From positions 3,737,501-3,801,500 of the forward strand of contig NZ_CP023344.1 in NCBI RefSeq assembly GCF_002310495.1: a DNA stretch of 64,000 bases. The letters are read 5' to 3'. The notes under the pieces were generated by a model. That model was given only the letters and a program-made list of their open reading frames with translations, was not told where the DNA came from and searched no databases. Position 1 is the stretch's first letter; every line of letters starts with the position of its first letter. The stretch is from Nibricoccus aquaticus (lineage in GTDB: Bacteria > Verrucomicrobiota > Verrucomicrobiia > Opitutales > Opitutaceae). The translations under genes and the position numbers were made by a program. Below are positions 1 through 9,573 of this stretch, one piece after another.

Positions 1-1
1 T

Positions 2-1471
2 CAGGGTAGCATGGTCAGCCGCCCGCGTTTCCTCGCTTTGGCCGAGTTCGGCCCACGCAGTCTAATTTATCACGACGGCCGGATGTTTCGCGTTGATCGC
101 GCTAAGCTCAATATCAGCAGTTCCGACTCTATCTCGTCCGATTCCAAGCTACCCACTGTCAGCGCCCGTGTTTGCACCGCTTGCGGCTATGGGCACCTCG
201 GCGACGAGGCCAAGCCGGAGCCGCTCGCCGATGTCTGCGAGCACTGTCATACGCCACTCAGCGACGATGGTCGCGTCAACACGCTCTACCGAATCGAAAA
301 TGTGGAGACGACCGCTCAAGAGCGCATCTCCGTGAATGAGGAAGAGCGCCAGCGTCAGGGCTACGAATTACAAACCACCTATCGCTTCATGCCCGGCCCC
401 GGCGGCCTGCTGGAGCGCCACGATTCCGAAGCCGTCATAATCGACGCCGCCGATCCGGTTGCCCGTCTGGCTTACTCTCCCTCCGCCCGCATTTGGAGGA
501 TCAACAAAGGATGGCGTCGGCGTAAGGACAAGAAACAGCTCGGGTTCATCATCAACCCGATCAACGGCCGCTGGAGCAAACAGGACAACCCGGACGAAGC
601 CACCGATGCGGACGAAACCCCCGAGCAGCTCGACAAGAAAGAACCCACTCAACGCATTGTCCCCTTCGTGGAGGATCATCGCAATATCCTGATCCTGACA
701 CCCACAAAGGAATTGACGGACTCTGCGATGGCGACGCTGCAAGCCGCCCTGAAACGCGGCATCACGCAAACCTTCCAAATCGAAGAGTCCGAGTTGGTCG
801 TCGAGCCCTTGCCCGACGCGAATTGTCGCAAATCCATTCTGTTTTATGAGGCCGCCGAAGGAGGTGCCGGCGTGCTCAGTCGTCTTGCCCAAAGCTCCGA
901 GCAACTGGGGGTGGTCGCCCGCCAAGCACTCGAAATTATTCACTTCGACCTCAAGAAATTTTCGGCGTCTTTCGATGCCGCTGACCTCGCCGCCGTCGAG
1001 CGTCGCAGACCCACCGGTGAGCGCATCTGCGAAGCGGGCTGCTACCAATGTTTGCTCTCATATTACAACCAGCCCGATCACGAGCACATCAATCGCGGCG
1101 ACCCCGCCGTCCAAGAATTGCTGGTTCAGTTGGCCCACGCCACCGTGCGCCCGGCCAAGTTTCCCTCCACCAGCGCTGCCAGCTCTACGACAGACCTGCT
1201 GACTACTTGGCTCACCGCACTTGGCCAGCTCGGTCACCGCGTTCCCGATGACACCCGCTACGCTCTCGCCGATGGACTAGGCACCGTTGATGCGCGCTAC
1301 AAGGCCTCCCGCGCTCTCGTTTTCCTCGCGCCGCCTTCAGCCGCCGTGCAGGCCTACGCTGCCGACCGAGGCTACACCACCGTTGAGTTTATTACCGATT
1401 CTTCCACTTGGGCTGCTACCTTCGCCGATCACCCCGCCATCTTCGGCCCTTCCACGCCCGCAGTTTCATGA
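2..1471 (+). CDS. drmB: DUF1998 (DrmB-like) defence protein, 5' end outside window
   Basis: This is the C-terminal part of a DUF1998-type protein. The reading frame is open to the window edge, and the ATG at 11 sits inside the conserved SRPRFLALAEFGPRSLIYH segment, so the true start lies upstream. Two cysteine clusters are visible: CTACGYG...CEHCH at about 170-255, which looks like a zinc knuckle, and CEAGCYQCLLSYYNQ...H at about 1027-1095, the hallmark DUF1998 motif. In DISARM systems DrmB carries DUF1998 and acts with the helicase DrmA, whose gene would be expected just upstream. The stop overlaps the ATG of the SNF2 helicase (ATGA), so the two are translationally coupled. DUF1998 also occurs at the C-terminus of other helicases, so the DrmB name rests mainly on the neighbours. 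Confidence 0.75.
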   Translation, partial: QGSMVSRPRFLALAEFGPRSLIYHDGRMFRVDRAKLNISSSDSISSDSKLPTVSARVCTACGYGHLGDEAKPEPLADVCEHCHTPLSDDGRVNTLYRIENVETTAQERISVNEEERQRQGYELQTTYRFMPGPGGLLERHDSEAVIIDAADPVARLAYSPSARIWRINKGWRRRKDKKQLGFIINPINGRWSKQDNPDEATDADETPEQLDKKEPTQRIVPFVEDHRNILILTPTKELTDSAMATLQAALKRGITQTFQIEESELVVEPLPDANCRKSILFYEAAEGGAGVLSRLAQSSEQLGVVARQALEIIHFDLKKFSASFDAADLAAVERRRPTGERICEAGCYQCLLSYYNQPDHEHINRGDPAVQELLVQLAHATVRPAKFPSTSAASSTTDLLTTWLTALGQLGHRVPDDTRYALADGLGTVDARYKASRALVFLAPPSAAVQAYAADRGYTTVEFITDSSTWAATFADHPAIFGPSTPAVS

Positions 1472-4272
1472 GTTCTGCCGCGCTCATTCTATTTAACCCT
1501 GGTGCCTTGGTTCGCGCGCGGGGACGTGAGTGGGTCGTTCAGCCCGGTTCCTCAGATTCTCTACTTAAACTCCGTCCTCTCGGCGGTTCCGAGGAAGACA
1601 TCACTACGCTCCTCCCCGGGCTGGAGCCGGAAGCTCCAACCGCCGCCACTTTTCCCGAGCCCGATCCAGCCCTGCGCGGCAATCACACCGCCGCCGTGCT
1701 TTTGCGCGATGCTCTCCAGCTTAAGCTTCGCGCCGGGGCCGGCCCGTTTCGCTCCTTCGCCAACATCGCCGTTGAACCTCGTGCCTATCAGCTCGTGCCG
1801 CTGCTCATGGCGCTCCGCCAGCCCACGGTTCGCCTGTTGATTGCGGACGATGTCGGTATCGGCAAAACTATCGAAGCCGGTCTGATCGCGCGCGAGCTGC
1901 ACGACCGCGGCGAAATCGCCCGCTTCGCTGTGCTTTGCCCGCCTCACCTCGTTGACCAGTGGTGCAGCGAACTCGCGCGTCACTTTCACTTTCAAGCGAT
2001 CGCGCTTACTTCCGCCAGCGTCACGCGCCTCGAAAAAAACCTTCCACCCGGCGTCTCTCTCTTCGAGCACCATCCGGTGGTTGTCGTCAGCCTCGACTAC
2101 ATCAAGAGCGACCGCCACCGCGCTCACTTCCTCTCCATCGCCCCTGAGTGTATTATCGTGGACGAGGCCCATAGTTGTTCCACCGGAGGGCAAGGCCGCC
2201 AGCTACGCTTTGAGTTGCTCAAACAACTCGCCGACGACGTTGAACGCCATCTTATCCTCCTCACCGCTACGCCACACTCCGGCGACGATACTGCGTTTCA
2301 CAACCTGCTCTCGCTCCTCCGTCCAGATTTCGCCCGGCTCGCCGATGCTGACGCGACCACGCACCAGCGCCTCCGCGAAGACCTCGCCAATCACTTTGTG
2401 CAGCGCCGCCGGAGAGACATCGAGGAGTGGCAGGATGTAAGTGTATTTCCCAAACGCCTGACCGCCGAGATTACCTATCGTCTTACCGGCGCGTGGGGTG
2501 AGTTTTTCGATGCCGTGCAGGATTATTGTATCGGCCTAGCCGAGCGCACCGAAGCCATCGGCGGTGCAGGCCGGCACATGATTTGGTATGCCACGCTCGC
2601 CCTCTTGCGCTGCGTTGGTTCCTCACCCGCTGCCGCTGAACGCGCACTCAATACCCGCCTTACTGGCACCTTGGAAGAAATGGAAGCGCTCGCCGACGAA
2701 GCCCGCCTCCAAGATGGCGACGAAACCGATCTCTCTGCCAACGATTTCGAACCCGCCGGTGCCCTTGCCGAGACGGCACAACTAAAAGCCCTCATCGCAA
2801 ACGCCCGTTCCCTCGCCGGCCAGAAGGGCGATCCCAAACTCAAAGCCCTCTGCGAACACATACAGGAGTTACTCGCCACCGGCGCTCGCCCCGTCGTTTT
2901 CTGCCGCTACCTCGCGACTGCGCATTACGTCGCCGCCCACCTCCGCGAGCATTTTAAGAAAGCCACCGTGGACGCCGTCACCGGCGAACTCACCCCAGAA
3001 GAACGCGAGCTACGCGTCTCCGACCTCGCCGAGGCCGAGCAACCCATTCTCGTCGCCACCGATTGCCTTTCCGAGGGCGTGAATCTTCAGCACGGCTACA
3101 CTGCCGTTGTCCACTACGACCTTGCGTGGAATCCCACTCGTCACGAACAACGCGAGGGGCGCGTGGATCGCTTCGGGCAAAAGGCAAAGGAAGTCCGCTG
3201 CACCATGCTCTACGGGCAGGACAACCCCGTGGACGGCTTCATCCTCAACGTCATTCTCCGCAAAGCGGAGGCTATCCGCAAAGACCTCGGCGTGCTTGTG
3301 CCACTTCCGAAAGACGCCGAGCGCATGAACCACGCGATGATCAAAGCCGCTTTGCTCAAGCGCAACCGCGCCACCCGGCACGCTGACCAGCTCGACTTCG
3401 GTTTCGAAAAACTTCTCGGCGAAGAACTCAAACCCCTGACTACCGCATGGGAAGACGCCCGCGAAAATGCCAAGATCAACCGCACCGTTTTCGCCCAGCG
3501 CCGCATCAAACCTGAGGAAGTTCTCCCTGAATGGCGACGCCAGCTCGACCTCATCGGTGACGAAGCTGCCATCGCTCGTTTCGTCCAAAACGCCTGCGCC
3601 CGGCTCAACGCCCCATTAGAACCTACGCGCAACGCTTGGCGTTTTTTACCGAAGCATCTTCCCCCTGCACTGCGCGAACGCCTCGCCCAGGAGGACATCG
3701 ACCGCGACCTGCTCATCGACTTTCATTACCCGCCCGATCCCCGCTCGCACTTCATCCACCGCACGCATCCGTTGGTCGCCATACTTGCCGACCATCTGCT
3801 TGAGGGCGCGTTGCAGGACGAATCGTCCCTCGCGGCCCGATGTGCCGCTACAGTCACGGTCGATGTTTCCGTCGTCACCACCGTCTTCCTGCTCCGCTTA
3901 CGCTACCAGCTCTCCAGCCAAAAGCGCGGCGTCACACGCACGCTCATGGCCGAGGAGACGGTAGCCATCGCCTTAGAAGGTCGCATCGATCCCCGCTGGA
4001 TCGATGACACTGGAGTCCTTCAGCTCTTGGAGGTGAAACCGAGCGGCAACACAGGCACCGAGGCCGCCACCCGTGAAATCACCCACGCGCTCACACTCCT
4101 GCGCGCCAGCACGGGCCGTCTCGAAAATCTCGCCCGGCAACGCGCCGACGCGCTGTTGCAGGATCATCGACGCATCCGCGAAGCCGCCGACGATCAAGGT
4201 CGCTACGCTGTAACGCCGTCTCTGCCCGTAGATGTGATCGGCGTTTACGTTCTGCTGCCGGATATTCTCTGA
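1468..4272 (+). CDS. drmD: SNF2-family helicase, DrmD-like (class 1 DISARM)
   Basis: A 934-aa superfamily 2 ATPase of the SNF2/RapA type. Visible motifs are Walker A DDVGIGKT (about residues 127-134), DEAH at 232-235, LLTATPHSG near 265, and C-terminal helicase motifs DCLSEGVNL near 532 and QREGRVDRFGQ near 561-571, which holds the arginine finger. The ATG at 1468 is chosen because it overlaps the preceding stop as ATGA and gives MSSAALILFNPG; an earlier in-frame start at 1408 would lie inside drmB. SNF2 helicases are the marker of class 1 DISARM (DrmD), where they work with DrmA/B/C and an adenine methylase against incoming DNA. A standalone RapA-like helicase is the alternative, less likely next to DUF1998 and the methyltransferase. 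Confidence 0.8.
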   Translation: MSSAALILFNPGALVRARGREWVVQPGSSDSLLKLRPLGGSEEDITTLLPGLEPEAPTAATFPEPDPALRGNHTAAVLLRDALQLKLRAGAGPFRSFANIAVEPRAYQLVPLLMALRQPTVRLLIADDVGIGKTIEAGLIARELHDRGEIARFAVLCPPHLVDQWCSELARHFHFQAIALTSASVTRLEKNLPPGVSLFEHHPVVVVSLDYIKSDRHRAHFLSIAPECIIVDEAHSCSTGGQGRQLRFELLKQLADDVERHLILLTATPHSGDDTAFHNLLSLLRPDFARLADADATTHQRLREDLANHFVQRRRRDIEEWQDVSVFPKRLTAEITYRLTGAWGEFFDAVQDYCIGLAERTEAIGGAGRHMIWYATLALLRCVGSSPAAAERALNTRLTGTLEEMEALADEARLQDGDETDLSANDFEPAGALAETAQLKALIANARSLAGQKGDPKLKALCEHIQELLATGARPVVFCRYLATAHYVAAHLREHFKKATVDAVTGELTPEERELRVSDLAEAEQPILVATDCLSEGVNLQHGYTAVVHYDLAWNPTRHEQREGRVDRFGQKAKEVRCTMLYGQDNPVDGFILNVILRKAEAIRKDLGVLVPLPKDAERMNHAMIKAALLKRNRATRHADQLDFGFEKLLGEELKPLTTAWEDARENAKINRTVFAQRRIKPEEVLPEWRRQLDLIGDEAAIARFVQNACARLNAPLEPTRNAWRFLPKHLPPALRERLAQEDIDRDLLIDFHYPPDPRSHFIHRTHPLVAILADHLLEGALQDESSLAARCAATVTVDVSVVTTVFLLRLRYQLSSQKRGVTRTLMAEETVAIALEGRIDPRWIDDTGVLQLLEVKPSGNTGTEAATREITHALTLLRASTGRLENLARQRADALLQDHRRIREAADDQGRYAVTPSLPVDVIGVYVLLPDIL

Positions 4273-4296
4273 GCGACTAACCATTCAGCTGAAGCA

Positions 4297-4812
4297 ATGA
4301 TTCACACCGTCCACTTTTTGACCTTCTCGGAGACCGCCCTAACCCAGCGGTGGCGCTGGAATGAAAAGGACTGGGTTATGTCTAACGGATTTGCGCATCC
4401 CGTAACGGCGAAGCAGATGGGGAAGGTCTATATTTTCGCGGATGAAAGGTGGCCTTTATACGTCGGAAAATCTACGCAGAGTATCGCGGGGCGAGTTGCC
4501 GGTGCGTTCAAGGCTACGCCGACAAATCGCGTTAACGGATTTGGCGGCTATCGCTTCAAAAGGGAGAAAACGGAGGCCTTCCTTCACGTCTTCATGGGGA
4601 CACTTGCGGCTCCATGGACAAATACCGACGCCGAATGCATCGAGGCCGAAGTTGTTTTTAGAATTCGTCAGGCCGGTGCGTGGCCTGCCTATCAGACGGA
4701 AATTCATTTCTCGGCACCCGGGCCTCTGCATGAAACAGCGGCAGACGAAATCATGAATTACTTCCGCAAATTGAAGACCACCGGAGGTCTCGTTTCCCCT
4801 CTTAGCTCCTGA
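4297..4812 (+). CDS. Small GIY-YIG-like nuclease domain protein
   Basis: A 171-aa protein lying 24 bp after the helicase and 36 bp before the methyltransferase, so part of the same operon. Residues 43-66 read KVYIFADERWPLYVGKS followed by an arginine at 66. This matches the two short beta strands (VYIF...LYVG) and following Arg of the GIY-YIG fold, and the glutamates near 115-117 (CIEAEVV) are suitable for the metal-binding Glu. Such domains cut DNA through one metal ion. It is not one of the named DISARM core genes; it may be an accessory nuclease of this variant. The fold assignment is by motif only. Confidence 0.55.
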   Translation: MIHTVHFLTFSETALTQRWRWNEKDWVMSNGFAHPVTAKQMGKVYIFADERWPLYVGKSTQSIAGRVAGAFKATPTNRVNGFGGYRFKREKTEAFLHVFMGTLAAPWTNTDAECIEAEVVFRIRQAGAWPAYQTEIHFSAPGPLHETAADEIMNYFRKLKTTGGLVSPLSS

Positions 4813-4848
4813 GCATTCATCGCCAAAGATTTCAGTTTCCCCTCCCTC

Positions 4849-7800
4849 ATGGCACGCCGCCAAATCTACTCGCTTATCTTCGATTCCCTCCGGTTGGAGG
4901 GTGCCCTCTTCGTTCCCGCCGTGCTCGAAAAGGCGGCGCGCGGCGAGCACACCGCCCAAAAACCAGCAGACTACCGTCTCCCCAAGGGCCTCGCCCTCGT
5001 CGATGAGCAAGGCCGCGGTTTCCGCATCGCCACAGCCCTCTACAAAACCTTCGAGCCCACTCGCGCCCGTAAGGATGTGGACGCCACCCAAGCGACTATC
5101 GGCTTCGTCACCGAGCTGATTCGCGACGCCTTCGGCTACGCCGACTTCGCTCTTTGCTCTGAGCCCGTCACACTCGCCGACCGCGCCTATCCCGTCACCG
5201 CCTTCGCCTACGAGGGCCGCGTGCCCGTCATCGTCGCGCCGCATACGCTCGAACTCGACGAGCCTGACGAACGTTTTGCCATTGTCGGTTCCGGCCTGCG
5301 TCGTCGCTCAGCTTACCAGCTTGCCCAGCAGTTTCTCAACGCCAGCCCTGCTTGCACCTGGGCGCTCCTCACCAACGGCCGCCAGATCCGCCTAGTGCGT
5401 GATGCCGAGACTCTCGCACGGCCCGCGTTTCTCGAAGCTGACCTCGAACTGATATTGCGCGATCAGCGTTATGCTGACTTCGCTGCGGTCTGGCGCCTGT
5501 TTCATTCCAGCCGTGCCGGTGCGACGGACACATCCGACGCTTGCATTTGGGAAACGTGGAAACTTGAGGGGCAGGTGCAGGGCGAACGGGTGCGCGACGG
5601 ACTCCGTGGGGGTGTCACCGATGCACTAATAGCTCTTGGCACAGGATTCCTTGAGCACCGCGACAACGAGGCGCTGCGCCTCCGCCTCCAAACTGGCGAA
5701 CTATCCGTCGCCGATTATCTCCAGCAGCTCTTCCGCCTTATCTATCGCTTCCTCTTTCTTTTCACCGTTGAGGAGCGCGGCCTTCTTCATGTTGAAGATG
5801 ATCGTCCTGAGGCCCGCCGCGCCCGCGATGCCTTTGCCCAAGGTTACTCGTCCCGCCGCCTCCGGTACCGAGCCCTTCGCCGCGCAGGCTTCGACCGTCA
5901 CCACGACTTATGGATCGCTGTCCTCGTGGTATTTCGCGGTCTCGCTCGCGGCGAAGCCCACCTCGCGCTCCCCGCGCTTGGTGGCATCTTCGCTCCCACT
6001 CAATGCCCCAGCCTCGACGCCGCGAGTCTCGAAAATCGCATCCTCCTCACCGCCATGCGCCATCTGCGCTGGTCCGCAGTTTCAGGCCAGCTCGCAGCCA
6101 TTGACTATCGCAACATGGATTCCGAGGAACTCGGCTCAGTTTACGAAAGTCTCCTCGAACTCGTCCCCACCATTGACCTCGCCGCTCGGCGATTCGGTTT
6201 CGTCGGTCTCACGGACGCTGGCTCCACCGCCGGCAACGCCCGCAAAATGTCCGGCTCCTACTACACCCCGGATTCTCTCGTTCAGGAACTCATCAAGTCC
6301 GCCCTCGATCCCGTCATCGCACAGAAGATTGCCGACCATCCCGCCAATCCCGTCGAGGCCCTGCTCGCTCTCGCCGTCTGCGATCCATCCTGCGGCTCCG
6401 GCCACTTCCTCCTAGCAGCCGCGCGCCGCCTTGCGGAAAAAATCGCAGAACTTCGCGCACCTGATGGCGCCGTCCGCCCCGACGACTATCGACACGCTCT
6501 TCGCGAAGTCGCCAGCCGCTGCCTCTTCGGCGTCGATCTTAACCCGATGGCGGTTGAACTATGTCGCGTCGCCCTCTGGCTTGAGACCGTTGATCCCGGC
6601 AAGCCACTCGGGTTTCTCAACCATCATATCCGCACTGGCAATAGTCTCCTCGGCGTCACACCGGAACTCATTGCCCAAGGCCTCCCCGACGACGCGTTTA
6701 GCGCCATCGAGGGCGACGACAAAGCGGCTTGCTCTGAACTAAAGAAGCGGAACAGGAACGAGCGCGAAGGCTTCGGCCCGCTCTTCCAAGAAGAGGAGCA
6801 ATCCATTCGCGATCGTCTCCGACGGGCGGCGTCCGCTATTGAGGAGATGGACGACAGTCAGGCCGATTTACTTCAACATAAGGAAGCCGCCTTCGCCAGC
6901 ACCGAGGCCGCGCCCGAATTTCGCCGCGCGAAGTTCGTCGCCGACCTGTGGTGCGCTGCCTTCGTCATTAAAAAAAACTACCACGTAATTGCCGGTGGCA
7001 CGTCTCAAAACGCGAATTCTGAGCCGCAAATCGTTACGCCCGTTGCCGGTCAGCTCCTTCACACTCAGGACGAACTCTTCGGCCAACTGCTTCCCACAGC
7101 CGCGTCCGCACCTTCAAAGAAGAATAAGCTTCAATCCGAAATTCAAAAACCGAACTCGGGACTTCCGGTCGGTATCACAACGAAGCACCTCCGGGACTTC
7201 GTTCAAGGCCGCCCGTTTTCCAGCGAGGTCCAAGATAAAATTAAAGCCCTGGCTAGCCAATATCACTTCTTTCACTGGCACCTCGCATTTCCCAGTGTCT
7301 TCGATCGAGGCGGTTTCGACTGCATCCTTGGCAATCCACCGTGGGAACGAGTGAAGCTACAAGAGAAGGAGTGGTTCGCCGAACGTTCTCCCGACATCGC
7401 CCAAGCGACCAACGCAGCAGTTCGTAAACGGATTATTGAATCTGTTCGGATAAACGAACCATTGCTCTACGGTAAATTTGAAGAGGCGCTGCGCCAGTCT
7501 GAAGGTGAAGCACAATTGATGCGCAACAGCGGACTCTATCCGCTCTGCGGTCGCGGTGATATCAACCTTTACGCCGTCTTTGCCGAGCGGATGCGCCTGT
7601 TGCTTAATTCGGAAGGTCGTGTCGGGTGCGTGCTTCCCACCGGAATTGCGACCGATGATACAACCAAGTTTTTCTTCCAAGACCTCGTCGAAAGGAAATC
7701 TCTGGCGAGCCTTTACGATTTTGAAAACCGGAATTCGCTATTTCCACGGGCCGACCGAAACCTGAAGTTTTGTTTGTTCACGGTTGCGAGTCCCTCCTGT

Positions 7801-9573
7801 CGGCCCATCGAATCAGCTTCATTTGTCTTTGCCGCCATAAGGGCCGAAGACCTACGGGAGCAGCACCGCCGGTTTACCCTCTCGCCGGCCGATATTTTAC
7901 TGCTTAACCCGAATACGAAAACATGTTCGAGTTTCCGTTCGAGTTTAGATGCTGAGTTGACCAAGGCGATTTATCGAAAGGTGCCAATTCTGATCCGTGA
8001 CGGGCCTCCCGAAATAAACATGTGGCGCATCAATTTTATGCGCATGTTCGATATGGCCAACGACTCTGTCCACTTCAAGGAGGCAACAGAACTCGGGCAA
8101 GCAGGGTTTCAACTTCAAGGAAACGTGTTTCGAAAGGACGGTCTCTGCTCTTGGCTGCCTCTATATGAAGCCAAGATGATGCACCAGTTTGATCACCGCT
8201 TCGCGCACTCGGAACAACCGACGGTCGGACAACGAATACGAGGGAGCTCGGTGGATATTGATTCGGACGAACATGCGAGTTCACAGGTCGCTGCTTTGCC
8301 CCGGTATTGGCTTGAGGAAGAAATTGTCGAAAAGAGAATTCATGGCCTTCGTTGGTCTTTAGTGTTTCGAGATGTGACTGGCGCTGTAGCCAACATTAGA
8401 ACGGTTGTATCAACAATTCTTGGTAGAGTCGCCGTAGGGCACAAAGCTCCATTGATTCTCATCAATGAGTTCTCGGCCCGGGAAGCGTCGACTTTCGTCG
8501 CGACACTGAACTCGTTCATCTTCGATTACTGCGCACGTCAAAAGCTTACCGGCATTTCTTTAAGCTATTTTATTCTCAAGCAACTCCCGGCCTTTTCACC
8601 AGATGCTTTTGACCGACGATGCCCGTGGGACGACGAGAACAAAACGCTTCACGACTGGCTATTACCACGCGTTCTCGAATTGACTTACACGGCTTGGGAT
8701 TTGGAAGCGTTCGCCAGCGACTGCGGCTGGGCTGAACCACCCTTTCGATGGGATGACGAGCGCCGCTTTCTGCTGAGGTGCGAGTTGGACGCAGCGTTCT
8801 TTCACCTCTATTTGGGCTCGGAATCCGATTGGACGCAGCATGCTGATGTGCTCACTCATGATCTTCCTACGCCACGCGCAGCCGTGGCCTACGTCATGAA
8901 CACGTTTCCCATCGTGAAGCGCAAAGACGAAGCCCAGCACGGCGGCATCTACCGCACGAAAGAAACCATTCTCCAAATCTACGACGCCCTCCAAGAATCC
9001 ATCCGAAGCGGCCAAACCTACCAAACCCGCCTTGATCCGCCTCCTGCAGATATTCGGTGCTGCCATCCGCGTCGGTTCATTGTTCCCGCACCCGAATGGA
9101 TGGACCGGCCTCTTGTTTTACCGTCTGTGCCTCGAGGGATCGTCCCGCCGGATCGTTACCGCGTCATCGTCGTGCCGCATCTGCTGTATCAGGCCGGCGG
9201 ACGTATATCCTTCGACCGATTCCGTCGTGCTTACTGGCTTCTAACCGAACCCAATACTTTGCAACGCTATGCCAAAAGCTCCGTCGGAACTGTGGCGAAA
9301 GGGTGGGCCAAGGTCTATCGCGAACAACTCGATAAGGACATGTTCATTCCTCACCTACAAGGTGCCGTGCTGCGTGACCTCCATTTTATCCGAGTATCGG
9401 GCGAACGCTGGGTGGAGCTGCGTCGGACGGAGCATGTCGCCGACGATGAGCACGCAATCTTCGACGCCCGCCTCGCTCTTCTTGTAGCCGATCTTTGGCC
9501 GACCGCGGAACCGATTGCGCCGCTTTCCTCGAACGAAGAAGCAGCCCTGCGCGAACTCGAACTTGTATCATGA
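4849..9573 (+). CDS. drmMI: Large N6-adenine DNA methyltransferase, DrmMI-like
   Basis: A 1574-aa class I DNA methyltransferase. The SAM-binding motif I is DPSCGSGHF (residues 512-520), followed by LFGVDLNPMAVELC, and the catalytic motif IV is NPPW at 829-832. This is the N6-adenine signature of type I/IIG-like and PglX/DrmMI enzymes. The N-terminal ~450 residues are a helical region before the MTase core; the C-terminal ~700 residues likely hold target recognition. Bases from about 7900 to 8600 are visibly more AT-rich than the rest, as is common for exchanged recognition domains. In DISARM this enzyme marks host DNA as self. Its stop overlaps the next start (ATGA at 9570). BREX PglX or a fused type IIG enzyme are alternatives, but no nuclease motif was seen at the N-terminus. 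Confidence 0.75.
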   Translation: MARRQIYSLIFDSLRLEGALFVPAVLEKAARGEHTAQKPADYRLPKGLALVDEQGRGFRIATALYKTFEPTRARKDVDATQATIGFVTELIRDAFGYADFALCSEPVTLADRAYPVTAFAYEGRVPVIVAPHTLELDEPDERFAIVGSGLRRRSAYQLAQQFLNASPACTWALLTNGRQIRLVRDAETLARPAFLEADLELILRDQRYADFAAVWRLFHSSRAGATDTSDACIWETWKLEGQVQGERVRDGLRGGVTDALIALGTGFLEHRDNEALRLRLQTGELSVADYLQQLFRLIYRFLFLFTVEERGLLHVEDDRPEARRARDAFAQGYSSRRLRYRALRRAGFDRHHDLWIAVLVVFRGLARGEAHLALPALGGIFAPTQCPSLDAASLENRILLTAMRHLRWSAVSGQLAAIDYRNMDSEELGSVYESLLELVPTIDLAARRFGFVGLTDAGSTAGNARKMSGSYYTPDSLVQELIKSALDPVIAQKIADHPANPVEALLALAVCDPSCGSGHFLLAAARRLAEKIAELRAPDGAVRPDDYRHALREVASRCLFGVDLNPMAVELCRVALWLETVDPGKPLGFLNHHIRTGNSLLGVTPELIAQGLPDDAFSAIEGDDKAACSELKKRNRNEREGFGPLFQEEEQSIRDRLRRAASAIEEMDDSQADLLQHKEAAFASTEAAPEFRRAKFVADLWCAAFVIKKNYHVIAGGTSQNANSEPQIVTPVAGQLLHTQDELFGQLLPTAASAPSKKNKLQSEIQKPNSGLPVGITTKHLRDFVQGRPFSSEVQDKIKALASQYHFFHWHLAFPSVFDRGGFDCILGNPPWERVKLQEKEWFAERSPDIAQATNAAVRKRIIESVRINEPLLYGKFEEALRQSEGEAQLMRNSGLYPLCGRGDINLYAVFAERMRLLLNSEGRVGCVLPTGIATDDTTKFFFQDLVERKSLASLYDFENRNSLFPRADRNLKFCLFTVASPSCRPIESASFVFAAIRAEDLREQHRRFTLSPADILLLNPNTKTCSSFRSSLDAELTKAIYRKVPILIRDGPPEINMWRINFMRMFDMANDSVHFKEATELGQAGFQLQGNVFRKDGLCSWLPLYEAKMMHQFDHRFAHSEQPTVGQRIRGSSVDIDSDEHASSQVAALPRYWLEEEIVEKRIHGLRWSLVFRDVTGAVANIRTVVSTILGRVAVGHKAPLILINEFSAREASTFVATLNSFIFDYCARQKLTGISLSYFILKQLPAFSPDAFDRRCPWDDENKTLHDWLLPRVLELTYTAWDLEAFASDCGWAEPPFRWDDERRFLLRCELDAAFFHLYLGSESDWTQHADVLTHDLPTPRAAVAYVMNTFPIVKRKDEAQHGGIYRTKETILQIYDALQESIRSGQTYQTRLDPPPADIRCCHPRRFIVPAPEWMDRPLVLPSVPRGIVPPDRYRVIVVPHLLYQAGGRISFDRFRRAYWLLTEPNTLQRYAKSSVGTVAKGWAKVYREQLDKDMFIPHLQGAVLRDLHFIRVSGERWVELRRTEHVADDEHAIFDARLALLVADLWPTAEPIAPLSSNEEAALRELELVS

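Noticed and set aside
4849-9573. BREX PglX assignment for the methyltransferase
   Set aside because: No pglZ, brxC or lon-like genes are near; SNF2 helicase and DUF1998 neighbours fit DISARM better.
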